DNA of 64,000 bases, taken from NCBI RefSeq assembly GCF_012843265.1, contig NZ_JABAIT010000010.1, forward strand, positions 1 to 64,000, given 5' to 3'. Positions within the stretch are counted from its first letter, which is position 1, and each line of letters starts with the position of its first letter. This document shows positions 1-9,990 of this stretch, in pieces. The position numbers were made by a program, and so were the translations under genes. The notes under the pieces are model-generated. The model saw nothing but the letters and a program-made list of their open reading frames with translations, did not search any database and had not been told where the DNA came from. The stretch is from Bacillus sp. DNRA2 (GTDB taxonomy: Bacteria; Bacillota; Bacilli; Bacillales; Cytobacillaceae).

Positions 1-12
1 TGGAATTTAAAA

Positions 13-45
13 AAGATGACCCCTATTCAATTTAGGAATCATCTT
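13..45 (-). terminator. Intrinsic terminator after ysxC
   Basis: On the minus strand the arms AAGATGA and TCATCTT, extended by TAGG/CCTA, form a hairpin followed by a run of T. It lies about 110 bp after the ysxC stop codon and would end the lonA-ysxC transcript. I see no gene in positions 1-152. Confidence 0.7.
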
Positions 46-152
46 CTAGTTGCTTAACCTCTTTTTTTATTGTGTCCTTGACATGGGTGCCATTTTAGAT
101 CCTTGTGATTCCAGCCCTCTTTGTTTTTGGTTGAGTTTTTATGAACTGATCA

Positions 153-737
153 CTAACGCATGTAGCTTTCTAAAATCGACCAAGCTTTGTCTTTCCCTTC
201 ACCTGTTTCAGAGGAAAACATCACCAAGTGATCATCCTCATGAAGCTCCAACGTTTCCTTGGTTACTTTTACATGCTTTTGCCATTTCCCTTTTGGGATT
301 TTATCAGCCTTTGTCGCGACAATAATACAAGGGATATTGTAATGCTTTAGAAAATCATACATCATTCGATCATCAACTGTTGGTGGATGACGCAAATCAA
401 CAAGCAAAACTACTGCCCTAAGCTGCTCGCGTGACGTGATGTAGGTTTCAATCATCTTCCCCCATGCTTCTCGCTCTTTTTTGGACACCTTCGCATAACC
501 ATAACCTGGAACATCTACAAAGTAGAAGGACTCATTAATGATAAAAAAGTTTAATGTTTGTGTTTTTCCCGGCTTTGAAGATGTTCTCGCTAACGCTTTG
601 CGGCCCAGCATTTTATTAATAAATGAGGATTTACCCACATTCGAACGCCCTGCTAAAGCAATTTCCGGAAAATCCCCCTCAGGATACTGCGCCGGCCTGA
701 CCGCACTTATTACTATATCTGCACTAGTTACTTTCAT
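153..737 (-). CDS. ysxC: Ribosome biogenesis GTP-binding protein YsxC/EngB
   Basis: This is a small Ras-like GTPase needed for maturation of the 50S ribosomal subunit. The P-loop GRSNVGKS is at residues 30-37, the G3 motif DVPGYG lies near residue 77, and the G4 TKAD and G5 SSETG motifs follow. The start is the ATG at 737, giving 194 residues that begin MKVT as in B. subtilis YsxC. GGAG lies six bases upstream of it. A TTG at 749 is in frame but poorly placed. The gene overlaps the 3' end of lonA by 14 bp, so the two are probably translated from one message. No residues appear to be missing. Confidence 0.95.
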   Translation of the reverse strand: MKVTSADIVISAVRPAQYPEGDFPEIALAGRSNVGKSSFINKMLGRKALARTSSKPGKTQTLNFFIINESFYFVDVPGYGYAKVSKKEREAWGKMIETYITSREQLRAVVLLVDLRHPPTVDDRMMYDFLKHYNIPCIIVATKADKIPKGKWQKHVKVTKETLELHEDDHLVMFSSETGEGKDKAWSILESYMR

Positions 738-3060
738 TTCCTTCTCCAATCAATGCATGCTTCAACACTTGATCAATGCTTGATACAAGCACAAATTCAA
801 GTTCGCCTCGTACGCTTTCAGGTATATCATCAATATCCTTTTCGTTATCTTTAGGCAAGATGATTTTCGTTAAACCAGCGCGATGAGCACTTAATGTTTT
901 TTCTTTTAACCCGCCAATCGGTAGAACCCGACCACGGAGGGTAATTTCACCTGTCATACCCACTTCTTTGCGAATTGGCTTACCAGTAAGAGCTGATACA
1001 AGTGCAGTAGCAATGGTTATACCAGCAGATGGTCCATCCTTCGGAACAGCGCCCTCTGGTACGTGAATATGGATATCATATTTCTCATGGAAATCATTAT
1101 CAATTCCAAGCTCAATTGCTTTAGAGCGAATATAACTAAAGGCTGCTTGAGCTGATTCCTTCATGACATCTCCAAGCTTACCTGTAAGAACAAGCTTTCC
1201 TTTACCAGGTGACAATGATACCTCAATTTGCAATGTATCCCCGCCAACGGTTGTATAAGCTAAACCTGTCGCAACCCCAACCTGATCCTCAAGTTCAGCT
1301 TGCCCATAACGGAAGACTGGTTTTCCTAAGAATTCCTCAATCGTTTTATCTGTTACAACAACCTTTTTCTTTTCACCAGATACAATAATTCTCGCTGTTT
1401 TCCGGCAAATCGTTGCTAATTGTCGTTCAAGACTTCTAACCCCAGCTTCCCGTGTATAGAAGCGAATAACCTTTAATATTGCCTCGTCACGAAGCTGTAG
1501 TTGGCTTTTTGATAAACCGTGATCGACAACTTGCTTAGGCAATAAATGATCCTTCGCAATATGAAGTTTCTCGATTTCCGTATAACCAGCAATCGTAATG
1601 ATTTCCATACGGTCACGTAATGGTCCTGGAATCGTTGCCAGATTATTTGCTGTTGCAATGAACATAACCTTCGAAAGGTCATATGTTTCTTCAATATAAT
1701 GGTCGCTAAAATTATGATTTTGCTCAGGATCCAATACCTCGAGCATCGCCGCAGATGGGTCACCACGGAAATCACTAGACATTTTATCAATTTCATCAAG
1801 TAGGAACACTGGGTTAATCGTTCCTGCTTTTTTCATCCCTTGAATGATTCGTCCTGGCATCGCGCCGACATATGTGCGACGGTGACCGCGAATTTCAGAT
1901 TCATCACGAACTCCGCCTAAGGAGATACGGACAAAATTACGATTCATTGAAGTTGCAATCGAACGCGCTAAGCTTGTTTTACCAACTCCTGGAGGACCTG
2001 CTAAACAAAGAATTGGACCTTTTAGTGAATTGGTAAGCTTTTGGACTGCAAGGTATTCTAAGACACGCTCTTTTACCTTTTCAAGGCCATAGTGATCTTT
2101 ATTAAGAATTTTTTCGGCTTTGTGGATATCTAGGTCATCCTCAGTTGCTGTTGTCCAAGGCAACGAAATAAGCCACTCAATATAGTTGCGAATGACAGCA
2201 CTTTCTGCAGAACTAGTTGGAACTTTCTCATAGCGATCGAGTTCTTTAAGAGCCGTCTCTTTCACTGCTTCTGTCATGCCTGCATTCTCAATTTTTTCAG
2301 TAAGTTCGGCGATTTCACCCGTTTTACCCTCTTTATCGCCTAACTCTTTCTGAATCGCTTTCATTTGCTCACGCAAATAATATTCCTTCTGAGTTCGTTC
2401 CATCGAGCGTTTAACACGCTGACCGATTTTTTTCTCTAAGTTTAATACTTCCTTCTCATTATGAATGATATCAATGACTCGATTCATTCTTTCCTTCACA
2501 TTAATTGTTTCGAGAATCTCTTGTTTATCTTTCAGTTTTAACGGAAGGTGAGATGCAATAATATCAGCCATTCTTCCTGGTTCTTCGATATCAGTAACCG
2601 ATGAATAAGTTTCCGCTGATATCTTCTTCGATAGTTTTATGTATTGTTCAAAATGTTCAAGCATCGTTCTCATTAATGCTTGGTCTTCAACATCCTTGGT
2701 CGGATTATCCTCATATGTTTTCAGGCTGGCAACATAGTGAGTCTCTTCGTCGTGTAAAAGAACGATTTCCGCCCGTTTTAGCCCTTCAACTAGCACACGA
2801 ATCGTGCCATTTGGAAGCTTGAGCATTTGTTTAACCCGTGTCAATGTTCCAATATGGAATAAATCTTCTTCAGTTGGCTCATCAATTGATACATCTTTTT
2901 GTGTTGTCAAAAAAATCAAATGGTCATCTACCATTGCTTTTTCAAGGGCTTGCACCGATTTTTCCCGACCTACATCTAAATGCAGGACCATTGATGGATA
3001 TACGAGTAACCCTCGAAGAGGCAGGAGGGGAACGATGAGCTCTTCAGTTTTGGTAGTCAT
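724..3060 (-). CDS. lonA: ATP-dependent protease LonA (class III heat-shock type)
   Basis: This is the cytosolic ATP-dependent serine protease La, 778 residues, which degrades misfolded and regulatory proteins. An N-terminal LON substrate-binding domain comes first. The AAA+ module follows with Walker A GPPGVGKT near residue 355 and Walker B FLLDEIDK. The C-terminal protease domain carries the catalytic serine in KDGPSAG near residue 679 and a catalytic lysine about 40 residues later. The ATG is preceded by GGAGGT eight bases upstream. A sigma-A promoter lies just upstream. ysxC overlaps its end. The neighbouring lonB encodes the sporulation paralogue. Confidence 0.97.
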   Translation of the reverse strand: MTTKTEELIVPLLPLRGLLVYPSMVLHLDVGREKSVQALEKAMVDDHLIFLTTQKDVSIDEPTEEDLFHIGTLTRVKQMLKLPNGTIRVLVEGLKRAEIVLLHDEETHYVASLKTYEDNPTKDVEDQALMRTMLEHFEQYIKLSKKISAETYSSVTDIEEPGRMADIIASHLPLKLKDKQEILETINVKERMNRVIDIIHNEKEVLNLEKKIGQRVKRSMERTQKEYYLREQMKAIQKELGDKEGKTGEIAELTEKIENAGMTEAVKETALKELDRYEKVPTSSAESAVIRNYIEWLISLPWTTATEDDLDIHKAEKILNKDHYGLEKVKERVLEYLAVQKLTNSLKGPILCLAGPPGVGKTSLARSIATSMNRNFVRISLGGVRDESEIRGHRRTYVGAMPGRIIQGMKKAGTINPVFLLDEIDKMSSDFRGDPSAAMLEVLDPEQNHNFSDHYIEETYDLSKVMFIATANNLATIPGPLRDRMEIITIAGYTEIEKLHIAKDHLLPKQVVDHGLSKSQLQLRDEAILKVIRFYTREAGVRSLERQLATICRKTARIIVSGEKKKVVVTDKTIEEFLGKPVFRYGQAELEDQVGVATGLAYTTVGGDTLQIEVSLSPGKGKLVLTGKLGDVMKESAQAAFSYIRSKAIELGIDNDFHEKYDIHIHVPEGAVPKDGPSAGITIATALVSALTGKPIRKEVGMTGEITLRGRVLPIGGLKEKTLSAHRAGLTKIILPKDNEKDIDDIPESVRGELEFVLVSSIDQVLKHALIGEGNESN

Positions 3061-3101
3061 ACAATAACACCTCCAATTGCAATACTTAAACCCATACTTT
3101 T

Positions 3102-3130
3102 ATCATAATTCAGTTGAAGTCTTTGTACAA
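3102..3130 (-). promoter_or_regulatory. Sigma-A promoter of lonA
   Basis: On the minus strand the -35 box TTGTAC (3125-3130) and the -10 box TATGAT (3102-3107) are separated by 17 bp. They lie about 40 bp before the lonA start codon. This is a match to the consensus seen in sequence only; no start site was mapped. Confidence 0.7.
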
Positions 3131-3160
3131 TCTTAACGTATTAAATAAATGGAATCAAAG

Positions 3161-3198
3161 AAAAACTTCGGTTCGTCACTTGTTGGCAAACCGAAGCC
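3161..3198 (-). terminator. Terminator between the repeat array and lonA
   Basis: The arms ACTTCGGTT and AACCGAAG form a hairpin followed on the minus strand by TTTTT. It would end the lonB transcript after it has passed through the 52-bp repeat array and before the lonA promoter. The loop is about 15 bases. Confidence 0.55.
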
Positions 3199-3224
3199 AA
3201 AAAATTTTTGAGTTGATTTGGTGA

Positions 3225-3656
3225 ACTCCGTGTTTTTTTGTTTACTGTTACCGCTCTAATCTTTTTTTCTCAGGACAGGCACGATAGCTCGTTTCTCGTT
3301 ACCGTGCGGCTCTTTTTTGAACGATATTGGGCACGTTAACTCGGCTATTGTTACCATTCGGGCCTTTTTCGTGCGAAATCGGGCACGATAGCTCGGCTTT
3401 CGTTACCACTAGCGCCTTTTTCGCGCGATATCGGGCACGATAACTCATTTATCGTTACCCTACGGCTCTTTCTTGAACGATATCGGGCACGTTAACTCGG
3501 CTATCGTTACCGTTCGGATTTTTTTCATGCGATATCGGGCACGTTAACTCGGCTATCGTTACCGTTCGAATCTTTTTCGTGCGATTTCGGGCACGATAAC
3601 GATCTCATCTCGTCAATGATGACCATTCATGTCTTTTTCGTGCGATATCGGGTACC
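3225..3656. repeat. Tandem array of 52-bp imperfect repeats, array 1
   Basis: The 608-bp gap between lonB and lonA is mostly a tandem array. Units begin at 3277, 3329, 3381, 3433, 3485 and 3537, each exactly 52 bp. A seventh of 61 bp begins at 3589, and a degenerate unit precedes 3277. The most conserved part is GGGCACG(A/T)TA, seven bases, then a variant of TATCGTTACC. In the second half of most units TCGTGC (or a variant) faces the next unit's GCACGA across about eight bases, and ACGATA faces TATCGT, so each unit can form small hairpins. The same core with the same 52-bp period recurs at 52260-52466. No open reading frame of note runs through the array. Confidence 0.9.
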
Positions 3657-3668
3657 AAAACTTGCAAC

Positions 3669-5354
3669 CTACACACTTTCCTTCTTCGATAAATCGATAG
3701 CTGCGGTAATAATTTGATCCCTAGTGCTTTCAATATCTTTAGCAACATCTTTCACAAACGTGTGTTCAAATACTTGATGTAAATGGGCCACAGGAATAAT
3801 TTCAATACCCTTAATTTCATGAAGCATTGATTGCATATTTTCTTCAGGAATAATTACCGTCTTAGCACCGGCCTTCAACGCTGCCTTTACCTTTGGATAA
3901 ACCCCGCCAATTGGCTTAACGTTACCATGGATACTTATTTCACCTGTCATCGCAACCGTGTGATCAACTGGAAGCTTGTAAATTGCTGAATAAATGCCTG
4001 TTGCCATCGCAATTCCAGCTGATGGGCCATCAACTGGGACACCACCAGGGAAATTCACATGAATGTCGTACTCATCCGCTGGTACACCAATCGAGCGAAG
4101 AACGGTAATAACATTTTCAATAGAGCCTTTGGCCATACTTTTACGACGAATGGACTTGCCCTGGTTCCCAATGCTCTCCTCTTCGACGATTCCGGTAATA
4201 TTGATGGAACCTTTGTCCTTAGCAGGCATGACAGTCACTTCGATTTCTAATAAGGAACCAGAATTTGGGCCGTGCACAGCCAGACCGTTCACTAAGCCAA
4301 TTATCGGATTTTTATTAATCTTTTTATCCATTCGCGGGCTAAGCTGACTTGATTGGATAATCCATTCAAGATCTTCATCCTTAATAAACTTTCGGTCCTC
4401 TTGAATCGCTATTCCAGCAGCAATTTGAATCATATTAACTGCTTCACGGCCATTTCGCACATATGTAGAAAGAATATCTAAACCTTTGTCGCTAATCGTT
4501 AAACTTACCTTATCAGCAGCTTTTTGGGCGACAGTTGAAATTTCATCATGGGTTAGCTCTCTAAAGAACACTTCCATACAACGAGAACGAATCGCCGGTG
4601 GTATTTCATTTGGCGTTCTTGTAGTAGCGCCAATTAAACGAAAATCAGCAGGAAGACCATTTTTAAAAATATCATGGATGTGGCTAGGTATTTGTGGATT
4701 TTCCTCATGATAATATGCACTCTCGAGAAAAACCTTACGATCTTCCAACACCTTTAACAATTTATTCATTTGAATTGGATGGAGCTCGCCAATTTCATCG
4801 ATAAACAGAACACCACCATGAGCATTCGTAACAGCCCCTTGTTTTGGCTGAGGTATGCCAGCTTGTCCCATAGCACCGGCACCTTGATAAATTGGATCAT
4901 GGACTGAACCAATTAATGGATCAGCAATTCCTCTCTCATCAAAACGTGCCGTCGTGGCATCGAGTTCGATAAATACTGCGGATTGATTAAATGGAGATTT
5001 CCCATTTTTCTTAGCTTCTTCAAGCACCAGTCTTGCTGCAGCTGTTTTTCCAATCCCTGGTGGTCCATAAATAATGACATGCTGCGGGTTCGGTCCACAT
5101 AATGCTGCTTTCAATGATTTAATTCCGTCCTCCTGACCAACAATATCTTGAAAGCTGGTTGGGCGAACCTTTTCTGAAAGGGGTTCAGTTAATGAGATTG
5201 CCCGCATTTTCCGAAGCTGCTCCATTTCCTTTCGTGATTCCCGGTCTATCGAAACTTTTTGGCTCCGCTGATTTTTTAATAGGTTCCAAAAATAGATACC
5301 GATTATGACGCCGAAAAAAAGCTGTATGAATAAGGCAATCCCCGTCCAATTCAT
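3669..5354 (-). CDS. lonB: ATP-dependent protease LonB (forespore, sporulation-type)
   Basis: This is a Lon-family protease of 561 residues, shorter than LonA because it lacks the LON substrate domain. Residues 4-24 form a hydrophobic segment that probably anchors it in the membrane. Walker A GPPGIGKT is at residues 97-104, and Walker B LFIDEIGEL follows. The protease domain has the serine motif VDGPSAG and a downstream lysine in the region GNVKPIGGVYPK. The ATG at 5354 has AGGAGGG upstream. In B. subtilis lonB is expressed in the forespore under sigma-F, and a full sigma-F match lies upstream here. A 52-bp repeat array begins directly after its stop codon. Confidence 0.95.
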   Translation of the reverse strand: MNWTGIALFIQLFFGVIIGIYFWNLLKNQRSQKVSIDRESRKEMEQLRKMRAISLTEPLSEKVRPTSFQDIVGQEDGIKSLKAALCGPNPQHVIIYGPPGIGKTAAARLVLEEAKKNGKSPFNQSAVFIELDATTARFDERGIADPLIGSVHDPIYQGAGAMGQAGIPQPKQGAVTNAHGGVLFIDEIGELHPIQMNKLLKVLEDRKVFLESAYYHEENPQIPSHIHDIFKNGLPADFRLIGATTRTPNEIPPAIRSRCMEVFFRELTHDEISTVAQKAADKVSLTISDKGLDILSTYVRNGREAVNMIQIAAGIAIQEDRKFIKDEDLEWIIQSSQLSPRMDKKINKNPIIGLVNGLAVHGPNSGSLLEIEVTVMPAKDKGSINITGIVEEESIGNQGKSIRRKSMAKGSIENVITVLRSIGVPADEYDIHVNFPGGVPVDGPSAGIAMATGIYSAIYKLPVDHTVAMTGEISIHGNVKPIGGVYPKVKAALKAGAKTVIIPEENMQSMLHEIKGIEIIPVAHLHQVFEHTFVKDVAKDIESTRDQIITAAIDLSKKESV

Positions 5355-5395
5355 CGTATTCCCTCCTGGAGTTATTAGTAGCTTATAATAATAGC

Positions 5396-5425
5396 TAGTA
5401 TTTCCGAGGGTAAGAAGTAATAAAC
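5396..5425 (-). promoter_or_regulatory. Sigma-F-type promoter of lonB
   Basis: On the minus strand GTTTA (5421-5425), a 15-bp spacer and GGAAATACTA (5396-5405) match every specified position of the sigma-F consensus as I recall it, GYWTA-N15-GGHNANAHTR. The promoter is about 40 bp upstream of the lonB ATG. The match is seen in the sequence; sigma-F dependence of lonB is known from B. subtilis. Confidence 0.7.
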
Positions 5426-5462
5426 AAGATTTTTTTTGAAATAAATGGATGGCATTTTAACG

Positions 5463-5497
5463 AAAAAACCAACCAATCAATAATCTGATTGGTTGGC
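5463..5497 (-). terminator. Intrinsic terminator of clpX
   Basis: The perfect 11-bp arms CCAACCAATCA and TGATTGGTTGG have a six-base loop and are followed on the minus strand by TTTTTT. The terminator lies 20 bp after the clpX stop and separates clpX from the lonB promoter. Confidence 0.9.
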
Positions 5498-5516
5498 TAG
5501 TTAGAGTTAAGTATTT

Positions 5517-6782
5517 TTATGCAGATGTTTTGCGTTGTTCTTCAACAACTGTACCGTCTTCTAGAACTAGCTTAGGAACGCTGTTTCCTATAACGGTTTC
5601 ACTGGTGATGATACATTTTGTAATATCATCACGCGAAGGAAGATCAAACATAACATCTAGCATGATTCCTTCGATAATCGAACGAAGACCACGCGCACCT
5701 GTCTTACGCTCGATTGCCTTCTTAGCGATTTCCTTTAATGCATCTGGCTCGAATTCTAACTCAACGTCATCAAGCTCAAGCATTTTTTGGAATTGCTTAA
5801 CAAGAGCATTCTTAGGCTTAGTTAAAATTTCGATTAATGCATCTTCGTCTAATTGCTCAAGGCTAGCAATGACTGGAAGACGACCGATGAATTCCGGAAT
5901 GAGACCGAAACGTAATAAATCCTCAGGTAGAACCTTTGAAAGAAGCTCTTTTTGAGCAATTTCCTGCGTTTTTGGATCTGCCCCGAAGCCAATTACTTTT
6001 TGACCTAGACGGCGCTTAATAATTGGTTCAATACCATCGAATGCACCACCACAAATAAATAAAATATTAGTGGTATCAATTTGGATGAATTCTTGATGAG
6101 GGTGCTTTCTACCGCCTTGCGGAGGAACACTTGCAACCGTACCTTCTAAAATCTTAAGAAGCGCTTGCTGTACACCTTCACCGGAAACATCACGGGTAAT
6201 TGATGGATTTTCCGACTTACGGGCAATTTTATCAATTTCATCAATGTAGATAATGCCTTTTTCAGCCTTCTCTACATCATAATCAGCTGCCTGGATTAAT
6301 TTTAACAGAATGTTCTCAACGTCCTCACCAACGTAACCTGCTTCAGTTAATGAGGTTGCATCAGCAATCGCAAAAGGAACGTTTAGAATTCGCGCTAATG
6401 TTTGTGCTAATAATGTCTTACCGCTGCCAGTAGGACCAATCATACAAATGTTACTTTTTGACAATTCAACATCATCAATTTTGCTGTTGGAATTAATACG
6501 CTTGTAATGATTGTAAACAGCTACTGAAAGTGATTTCTTCGCTTGATCCTGTCCAATTACATATTCGTCTAATATATCGCGAATTTCCTTGGGCTTAGGT
6601 ACGTCTTTAAACTCAACTTCTTCTTCTGTACCAAGCTCTTCTTCAACGATTTCAGTACATAACTCAATACATTCATCACATATATATACACCTGGTCCAG
6701 CAACTAACTTGCGGACTTGATCTTGCGTCTTACCACAGAAGGAACACTTTAATTGCCCTTTTTCATCATTAAACTTAAACAA
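5517..6782 (-). CDS. clpX: ATP-dependent Clp protease ATP-binding subunit ClpX
   Basis: This is the AAA+ unfoldase that recognises substrates and feeds them to ClpP in the cytosol. It has 421 residues, normal for the family. The N-terminal zinc-binding domain has Cys13, Cys16, Cys35 and Cys38. Walker A GPTGSGKT is at 116-123, the pore loop GYVGED and Walker [10 protein letters not shown] follow, and the ClpP-contacting IGF loop reads IGFGAD. The start is a TTG at 6782 with AGGGGTG upstream, and the N-terminus [18 protein letters not shown] matches the family. The gene is preceded by trigger factor, as in other Bacillus, and ends at its own strong terminator. Confidence 0.97.
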   Translation of the reverse strand: MFKFNDEKGQLKCSFCGKTQDQVRKLVAGPGVYICDECIELCTEIVEEELGTEEEVEFKDVPKPKEIRDILDEYVIGQDQAKKSLSVAVYNHYKRINSNSKIDDVELSKSNICMIGPTGSGKTLLAQTLARILNVPFAIADATSLTEAGYVGEDVENILLKLIQAADYDVEKAEKGIIYIDEIDKIARKSENPSITRDVSGEGVQQALLKILEGTVASVPPQGGRKHPHQEFIQIDTTNILFICGGAFDGIEPIIKRRLGQKVIGFGADPKTQEIAQKELLSKVLPEDLLRFGLIPEFIGRLPVIASLEQLDEDALIEILTKPKNALVKQFQKMLELDDVELEFEPDALKEIAKKAIERKTGARGLRSIIEGIMLDVMFDLPSRDDITKCIITSETVIGNSVPKLVLEDGTVVEEQRKTSA

Positions 6783-7150
6783 ATGACTTCACCCCTCGAT
6801 AAAAACTTTTTCGTATATAGTTTGGATCAAATCAATCGAACTTAGATTAGCCTATTTTTTAAATATTCCTACAGTTATGTATATTGGATTGTAACACACT
6901 TTTCATACGGACAGGAAATGATAACACTTGAACTGCTAAAGTTTTCATTTCAGGGAGGCTAATCCAAGTTCACCAAAACAATAATATGTACTAATTAAGC
7001 ATTTCCAGAAAACAGCCTCTTCAGTCGGGTTACAAAAAATCCATTAAAAAAATTTATGGGAAAACCCTGAATTATATTCCAATTTCCCATTATTCTGCAG
7101 AAGGGATTTTCACCATACCTCTATTATAATATATGTATGTGTATTTTGTA
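6783..7150. other. Intergenic region upstream of clpX, no gene seen
   Basis: The 437-bp gap between tig and clpX is AT-rich. It contains the tig terminator at its right end and presumably the clpX promoter. A TACAAT hexamer lies about 105 bp upstream of clpX, but I found no convincing -35 partner. I see no open reading frame, repeat or riboswitch here. Confidence 0.5.
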
Positions 7151-7184
7151 TAAAACAAGGCACGATAAAATCGCGCCTTGTTTA
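7151..7184 (-). terminator. Intrinsic terminator of tig
   Basis: The arms AACAAGGCGCG and CGTGCCTTGTT flank an ATTTTAT loop and are followed by T-rich sequence on the minus strand. The terminator lies just after the tig stop codon. Confidence 0.8.
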
Positions 7185-7219
7185 TTATTATATAATTTGT
7201 ATGAAATTTACTTTTTTGA

Positions 7220-8518
7220 TTACTCTTGTGTTGCAGCTACAGTTTTGCTGTTTTCAACTAAGAACTCAACAGTTTTTCTTAATGAAAGATCACCTTTGAT
7301 TTCTTCAGTTCCACCAAGAGCTTTTTGGATGTCTTCTACAGACATTTTGTACATTTCAGCCATTTTTTCAAGCTCAGCAGTTACATCTTCTTCAGTTGCA
7401 GCGATGTTTTCTGCTTTTGCGATAGCTTCTAAAGTTAAGTTACCACGAACGCGTTGTTCAGCTTCAGGCTTCATTTGCTCACGAAGAGCTGCTTCATCTT
7501 GACCAGAGAATTGGTAGTAAAGGTCAAGATTCATACCTTGCATTTGTAAGCGTTGTTCGAACTCGCTTAACATACGACCGATTTCAGTGTTTACCATAAC
7601 TTCTGGCACTTCCATCTCAGCATTTGCAGTTGCTTTTTCAACAATAGTGTTTTGGATGTAGTGCTCTTCTTGATGTTTTTTATCATGAGCTAAACGATCC
7701 TTGATTTTTGCTTTTAAAGCATCAAGAGTTTCCACTTCTTCATCAGCATCTTTAGCAAACTCATCATCAAGTTCAGGAACTACTTTACCTTTGATTTCAT
7801 GAAGTTTTGTTTTGAAAACAGCTGGTTTACCAGCAAGCTCAGCTGCATGGTACTCTTCAGGGAATGTAACCTCAACATCTTTTTCTTCGCCAGTAGCTAC
7901 TCCGACTAATTGCTCTTCAAATCCAGGGATGAATGAACCTGATCCAAGCTCTAATGAATAGTTTTCAGCAGTGCCGCCTTCGAATGCTTCACCATCAACA
8001 AACCCAGCAAAGTCGATAACAACTGTGTCACCAAGTTCAGCAGTACCTTCTTCTTTAACTACTAATTCAGCGTGACGCTCTTGAAGTTTCTTGATTTCTG
8101 CATCTACTTCTTCATCAGTTACGTTAGTATCAAATGCTTCGATTTCAAGACCTTTGTATTCGCCAAGCTTAACTTCTGGCTTAACTTGTACAGTTGCTTT
8201 GAAAATAAAGTTTTTGCCCTTTTCGATTTGTTCAACATCGATTTCTGGACGATCGATTGGCTCGATACCAGTTTCTTCGATAGCGTTTGTGTATGCTTCA
8301 GGAAGAAGATAGTCAACCGCATCTTGATATAATGATTCTACGCCAAAACGTTTTTCGAACATTTGACGAGGCATTTTTCCTTTACGGAAACCTGGTACAT
8401 TAACTTGCTTTACTACTTTTTTGAATGCAGCGTCTAAACCTTGGTTTACTGTTTCTGCATCTACTTCAACTGTAAGAACCACTTGGTTCCCTTCTAATTT
8501 TTCTAACTTAGCAGACAT
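7220..8518 (-). CDS. tig: Trigger factor, ribosome-associated chaperone
   Basis: This is the first chaperone met by nascent chains at the ribosomal exit tunnel. It has 432 residues with the usual three parts. The N-terminal ribosome-binding domain has the signature GFRKGK at residues 43-48. An FKBP-like peptidyl-prolyl isomerase domain spans about 150-245 and starts with [16 protein letters not shown] long helical C-terminal chaperone domain follows. I placed the start at the ATG at 8518, which has GGAGGG nine bases upstream and gives the family N-terminus MSAKLEK. An in-frame codon at 8557 would add 13 atypical residues. It has its own promoter upstream and its own terminator. Confidence 0.96.
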   Translation of the reverse strand: MSAKLEKLEGNQVVLTVEVDAETVNQGLDAAFKKVVKQVNVPGFRKGKMPRQMFEKRFGVESLYQDAVDYLLPEAYTNAIEETGIEPIDRPEIDVEQIEKGKNFIFKATVQVKPEVKLGEYKGLEIEAFDTNVTDEEVDAEIKKLQERHAELVVKEEGTAELGDTVVIDFAGFVDGEAFEGGTAENYSLELGSGSFIPGFEEQLVGVATGEEKDVEVTFPEEYHAAELAGKPAVFKTKLHEIKGKVVPELDDEFAKDADEEVETLDALKAKIKDRLAHDKKHQEEHYIQNTIVEKATANAEMEVPEVMVNTEIGRMLSEFEQRLQMQGMNLDLYYQFSGQDEAALREQMKPEAEQRVRGNLTLEAIAKAENIAATEEDVTAELEKMAEMYKMSVEDIQKALGGTEEIKGDLSLRKTVEFLVENSKTVAATQE

Positions 8519-8650
8519 ACTGTTTTTTCCCTCCAACAATCTATTCTCATTTTTCATACGGAACGAATGGATATGAATTTTTCATGACTGGCAATCGAAA
8601 TCCATAAAAATAAATTTTTTGTGTATTTTTTCGCACAATACAACCACTAT

Positions 8651-8678
8651 ATTATACCATAGGATGTTTTTGTTTCAA
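8651..8678 (-). promoter_or_regulatory. Sigma-A promoter of tig
   Basis: On the minus strand TTGAAA (8673-8678) and a perfect TATAAT (8651-8656) are spaced by 16 bp in the gap between ysoA and tig. The distance to the tig start is about 130 bp, so a leader of roughly 125 nt is expected. Confidence 0.75.
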
Positions 8679-8692
8679 CAGGCAAGCCTAAA

Positions 8693-9718
8693 TTATGGGG
8701 AAGAAATTTCTTCAATCGTACTAATCTGCTCTATAGCACCAAGGATATCAGTGTCTTTAACCTCATAAAAATTAGCAATTTCTTCAAGTTCCAATTCTTG
8801 TCCAAAATAGGAAGATGCGACAAAATGGAAGGCTGAAGCCCAAATATGAGGCTCCTCGTTTTCAATACGGAACGGGTAAATTAGGAAGAAATACCGCTCC
8901 ATTAATTGTTTAATACTATCAAGCAATATTGGATCGTCATTCTCCAGCTTTTCAGATGATATCTTTATACAAGCAAGAAAATCAGGATGATTATGTACTT
9001 CAAAAAGACTCTCCGGAATCAAAGCCAAATCTCGCGAATACTTTCTCACGATAACTTCTTTATCATATTCTTGTTCCTTTAACACAGTTAGCAGAATCGT
9101 TTTAAAAAATGGGTCCCCCTGGTCCGAAGATAGGAATTCACTGATTTCTAAAATGGATGCCCGAACATTACTATTCGCAAGTTGCCCTGCTACATGAACC
9201 TGCTCTCCTGGGTCCTTAATCGAAAACAATTCGAGCTGGAAATCTTTAATTGGGTTGGTTAGAGTTTCATTTGCTATTTGTGTTTCAGGTTGTGTTTCCG
9301 CCATTTTACGGCTAAAATGAAGCATTTTCATGAAGTGCTCCAGCTTTTCAGCAGGTACTTCTCTTTCCTCCAACAAAGCTTCTATTGTTATGACAATTTC
9401 TGCATAGTTATTTTGTTGAACGAGAATCATTATGTACATGTCAACGATTGTAAAGTATTCTCCAATTCCTAATTGAAGCATATGTTTTGCACGCTGGTTG
9501 GCCACGGCCAAATTGCCTGCTTCAAAATTCGCCACCACAAGGCCGAGATTAATATCCTCATCGTCTGGATTTAGTTCATTAGCCTGGCTAAGCAAGTTAA
9601 TGGCTTCAGAAAAATTTTTACGCTGAAGTTGATCCAAGCCCTTTTCCAGTAGGCGCTTTTCTAAGTTCGGAAAAAGGATAATGTTATTGTCTTTATTTGA
9701 CTGGTCCCTCTTATTCAT
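8693..9718 (-). CDS. ysoA: Tetratricopeptide-repeat protein YsoA-like
   Basis: This is a 341-residue helical protein with tetratricopeptide-like repeats in its N-terminal third. The best one includes residues around 30-62 (FSEAINLLSQANELNPDDEDI). There is no signal peptide or transmembrane segment, so it is probably cytosolic. Position between tig and the leu operon and the repeat content match B. subtilis ysoA, whose exact function I do not know. Such repeats normally mediate protein-protein contact. The ATG at 9718 has GGGAGAA upstream. It is separated from leuD by the leu terminator and a dispersed repeat element. Confidence 0.8.
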   Translation of the reverse strand: MNKRDQSNKDNNIILFPNLEKRLLEKGLDQLQRKNFSEAINLLSQANELNPDDEDINLGLVVANFEAGNLAVANQRAKHMLQLGIGEYFTIVDMYIMILVQQNNYAEIVITIEALLEEREVPAEKLEHFMKMLHFSRKMAETQPETQIANETLTNPIKDFQLELFSIKDPGEQVHVAGQLANSNVRASILEISEFLSSDQGDPFFKTILLTVLKEQEYDKEVIVRKYSRDLALIPESLFEVHNHPDFLACIKISSEKLENDDPILLDSIKQLMERYFFLIYPFRIENEEPHIWASAFHFVASSYFGQELELEEIANFYEVKDTDILGAIEQISTIEEISSP

Positions 9719-9787
9719 GAAGGTTCTCCCTTAATTCACGTTTGAGGTTAGTGTAGCATGTGAAGTTAAAAATTACAAAAAGGAGCT

Positions 9788-9912
9788 TAGAAAAGCGCAA
9801 GGCGCCCGGTTATCGGCGACAAGCACAAGACGAGCCGGCCGGAAGGTTGCCTTTTACCTTCAGGACGGATTGGCTTGTGACCTCGAGCCGATGGCGCCTG
9901 GAGCTGGACACT
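9788..9912. repeat. Dispersed palindromic intergenic repeat, full copy 1
   Basis: This GC-richer element of about 125 bp begins GAAAAGCGCAAGGCGCC and ends GATGGCGCCTGGAGCTGGAC. Outer parts are inverted relative to each other (GGCGCC near both ends, CGACAAGCAC against GGCTTGTGAC), so the whole can fold into a long imperfect hairpin. The centre has arms around GGAAGGT and ACCTTC. A closely similar full copy lies at 59836-59957, and partial copies lie at 12059, 39081 and 45551. It carries no transposase. Confidence 0.85.
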
Positions 9913-9954
9913 AAAACTAGTTCAAAGCCACGCTTTCTTAAATAGTAAAAAAAA

Positions 9955-9978
9955 GACTCACAGACTCGGCTGTGAATC
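9955..9978. terminator. Bidirectional terminator after leuD
   Basis: The arms GACTCACAG and CTGTGAATC are flanked by runs of A on the left and T on the right, so the hairpin can act in both directions. On the minus strand it ends the ilv-leu operon 13 bp after the leuD stop. Confidence 0.85.
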
Positions 9979-9990
9979 TTTTTTTGAATA

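Noticed and set aside
3277-3649. CRISPR-like periodicity
   Set aside because: Units are contiguous and the stretches between the conserved cores resemble each other, so they are not unique spacers. There are no cas genes nearby.
5530-5955. 141-codon plus-strand frame opposite clpX
   Set aside because: It is antisense to a highly conserved gene, has serine/arginine-rich low-complexity content and no ribosome-binding site. It is a shadow of clpX.
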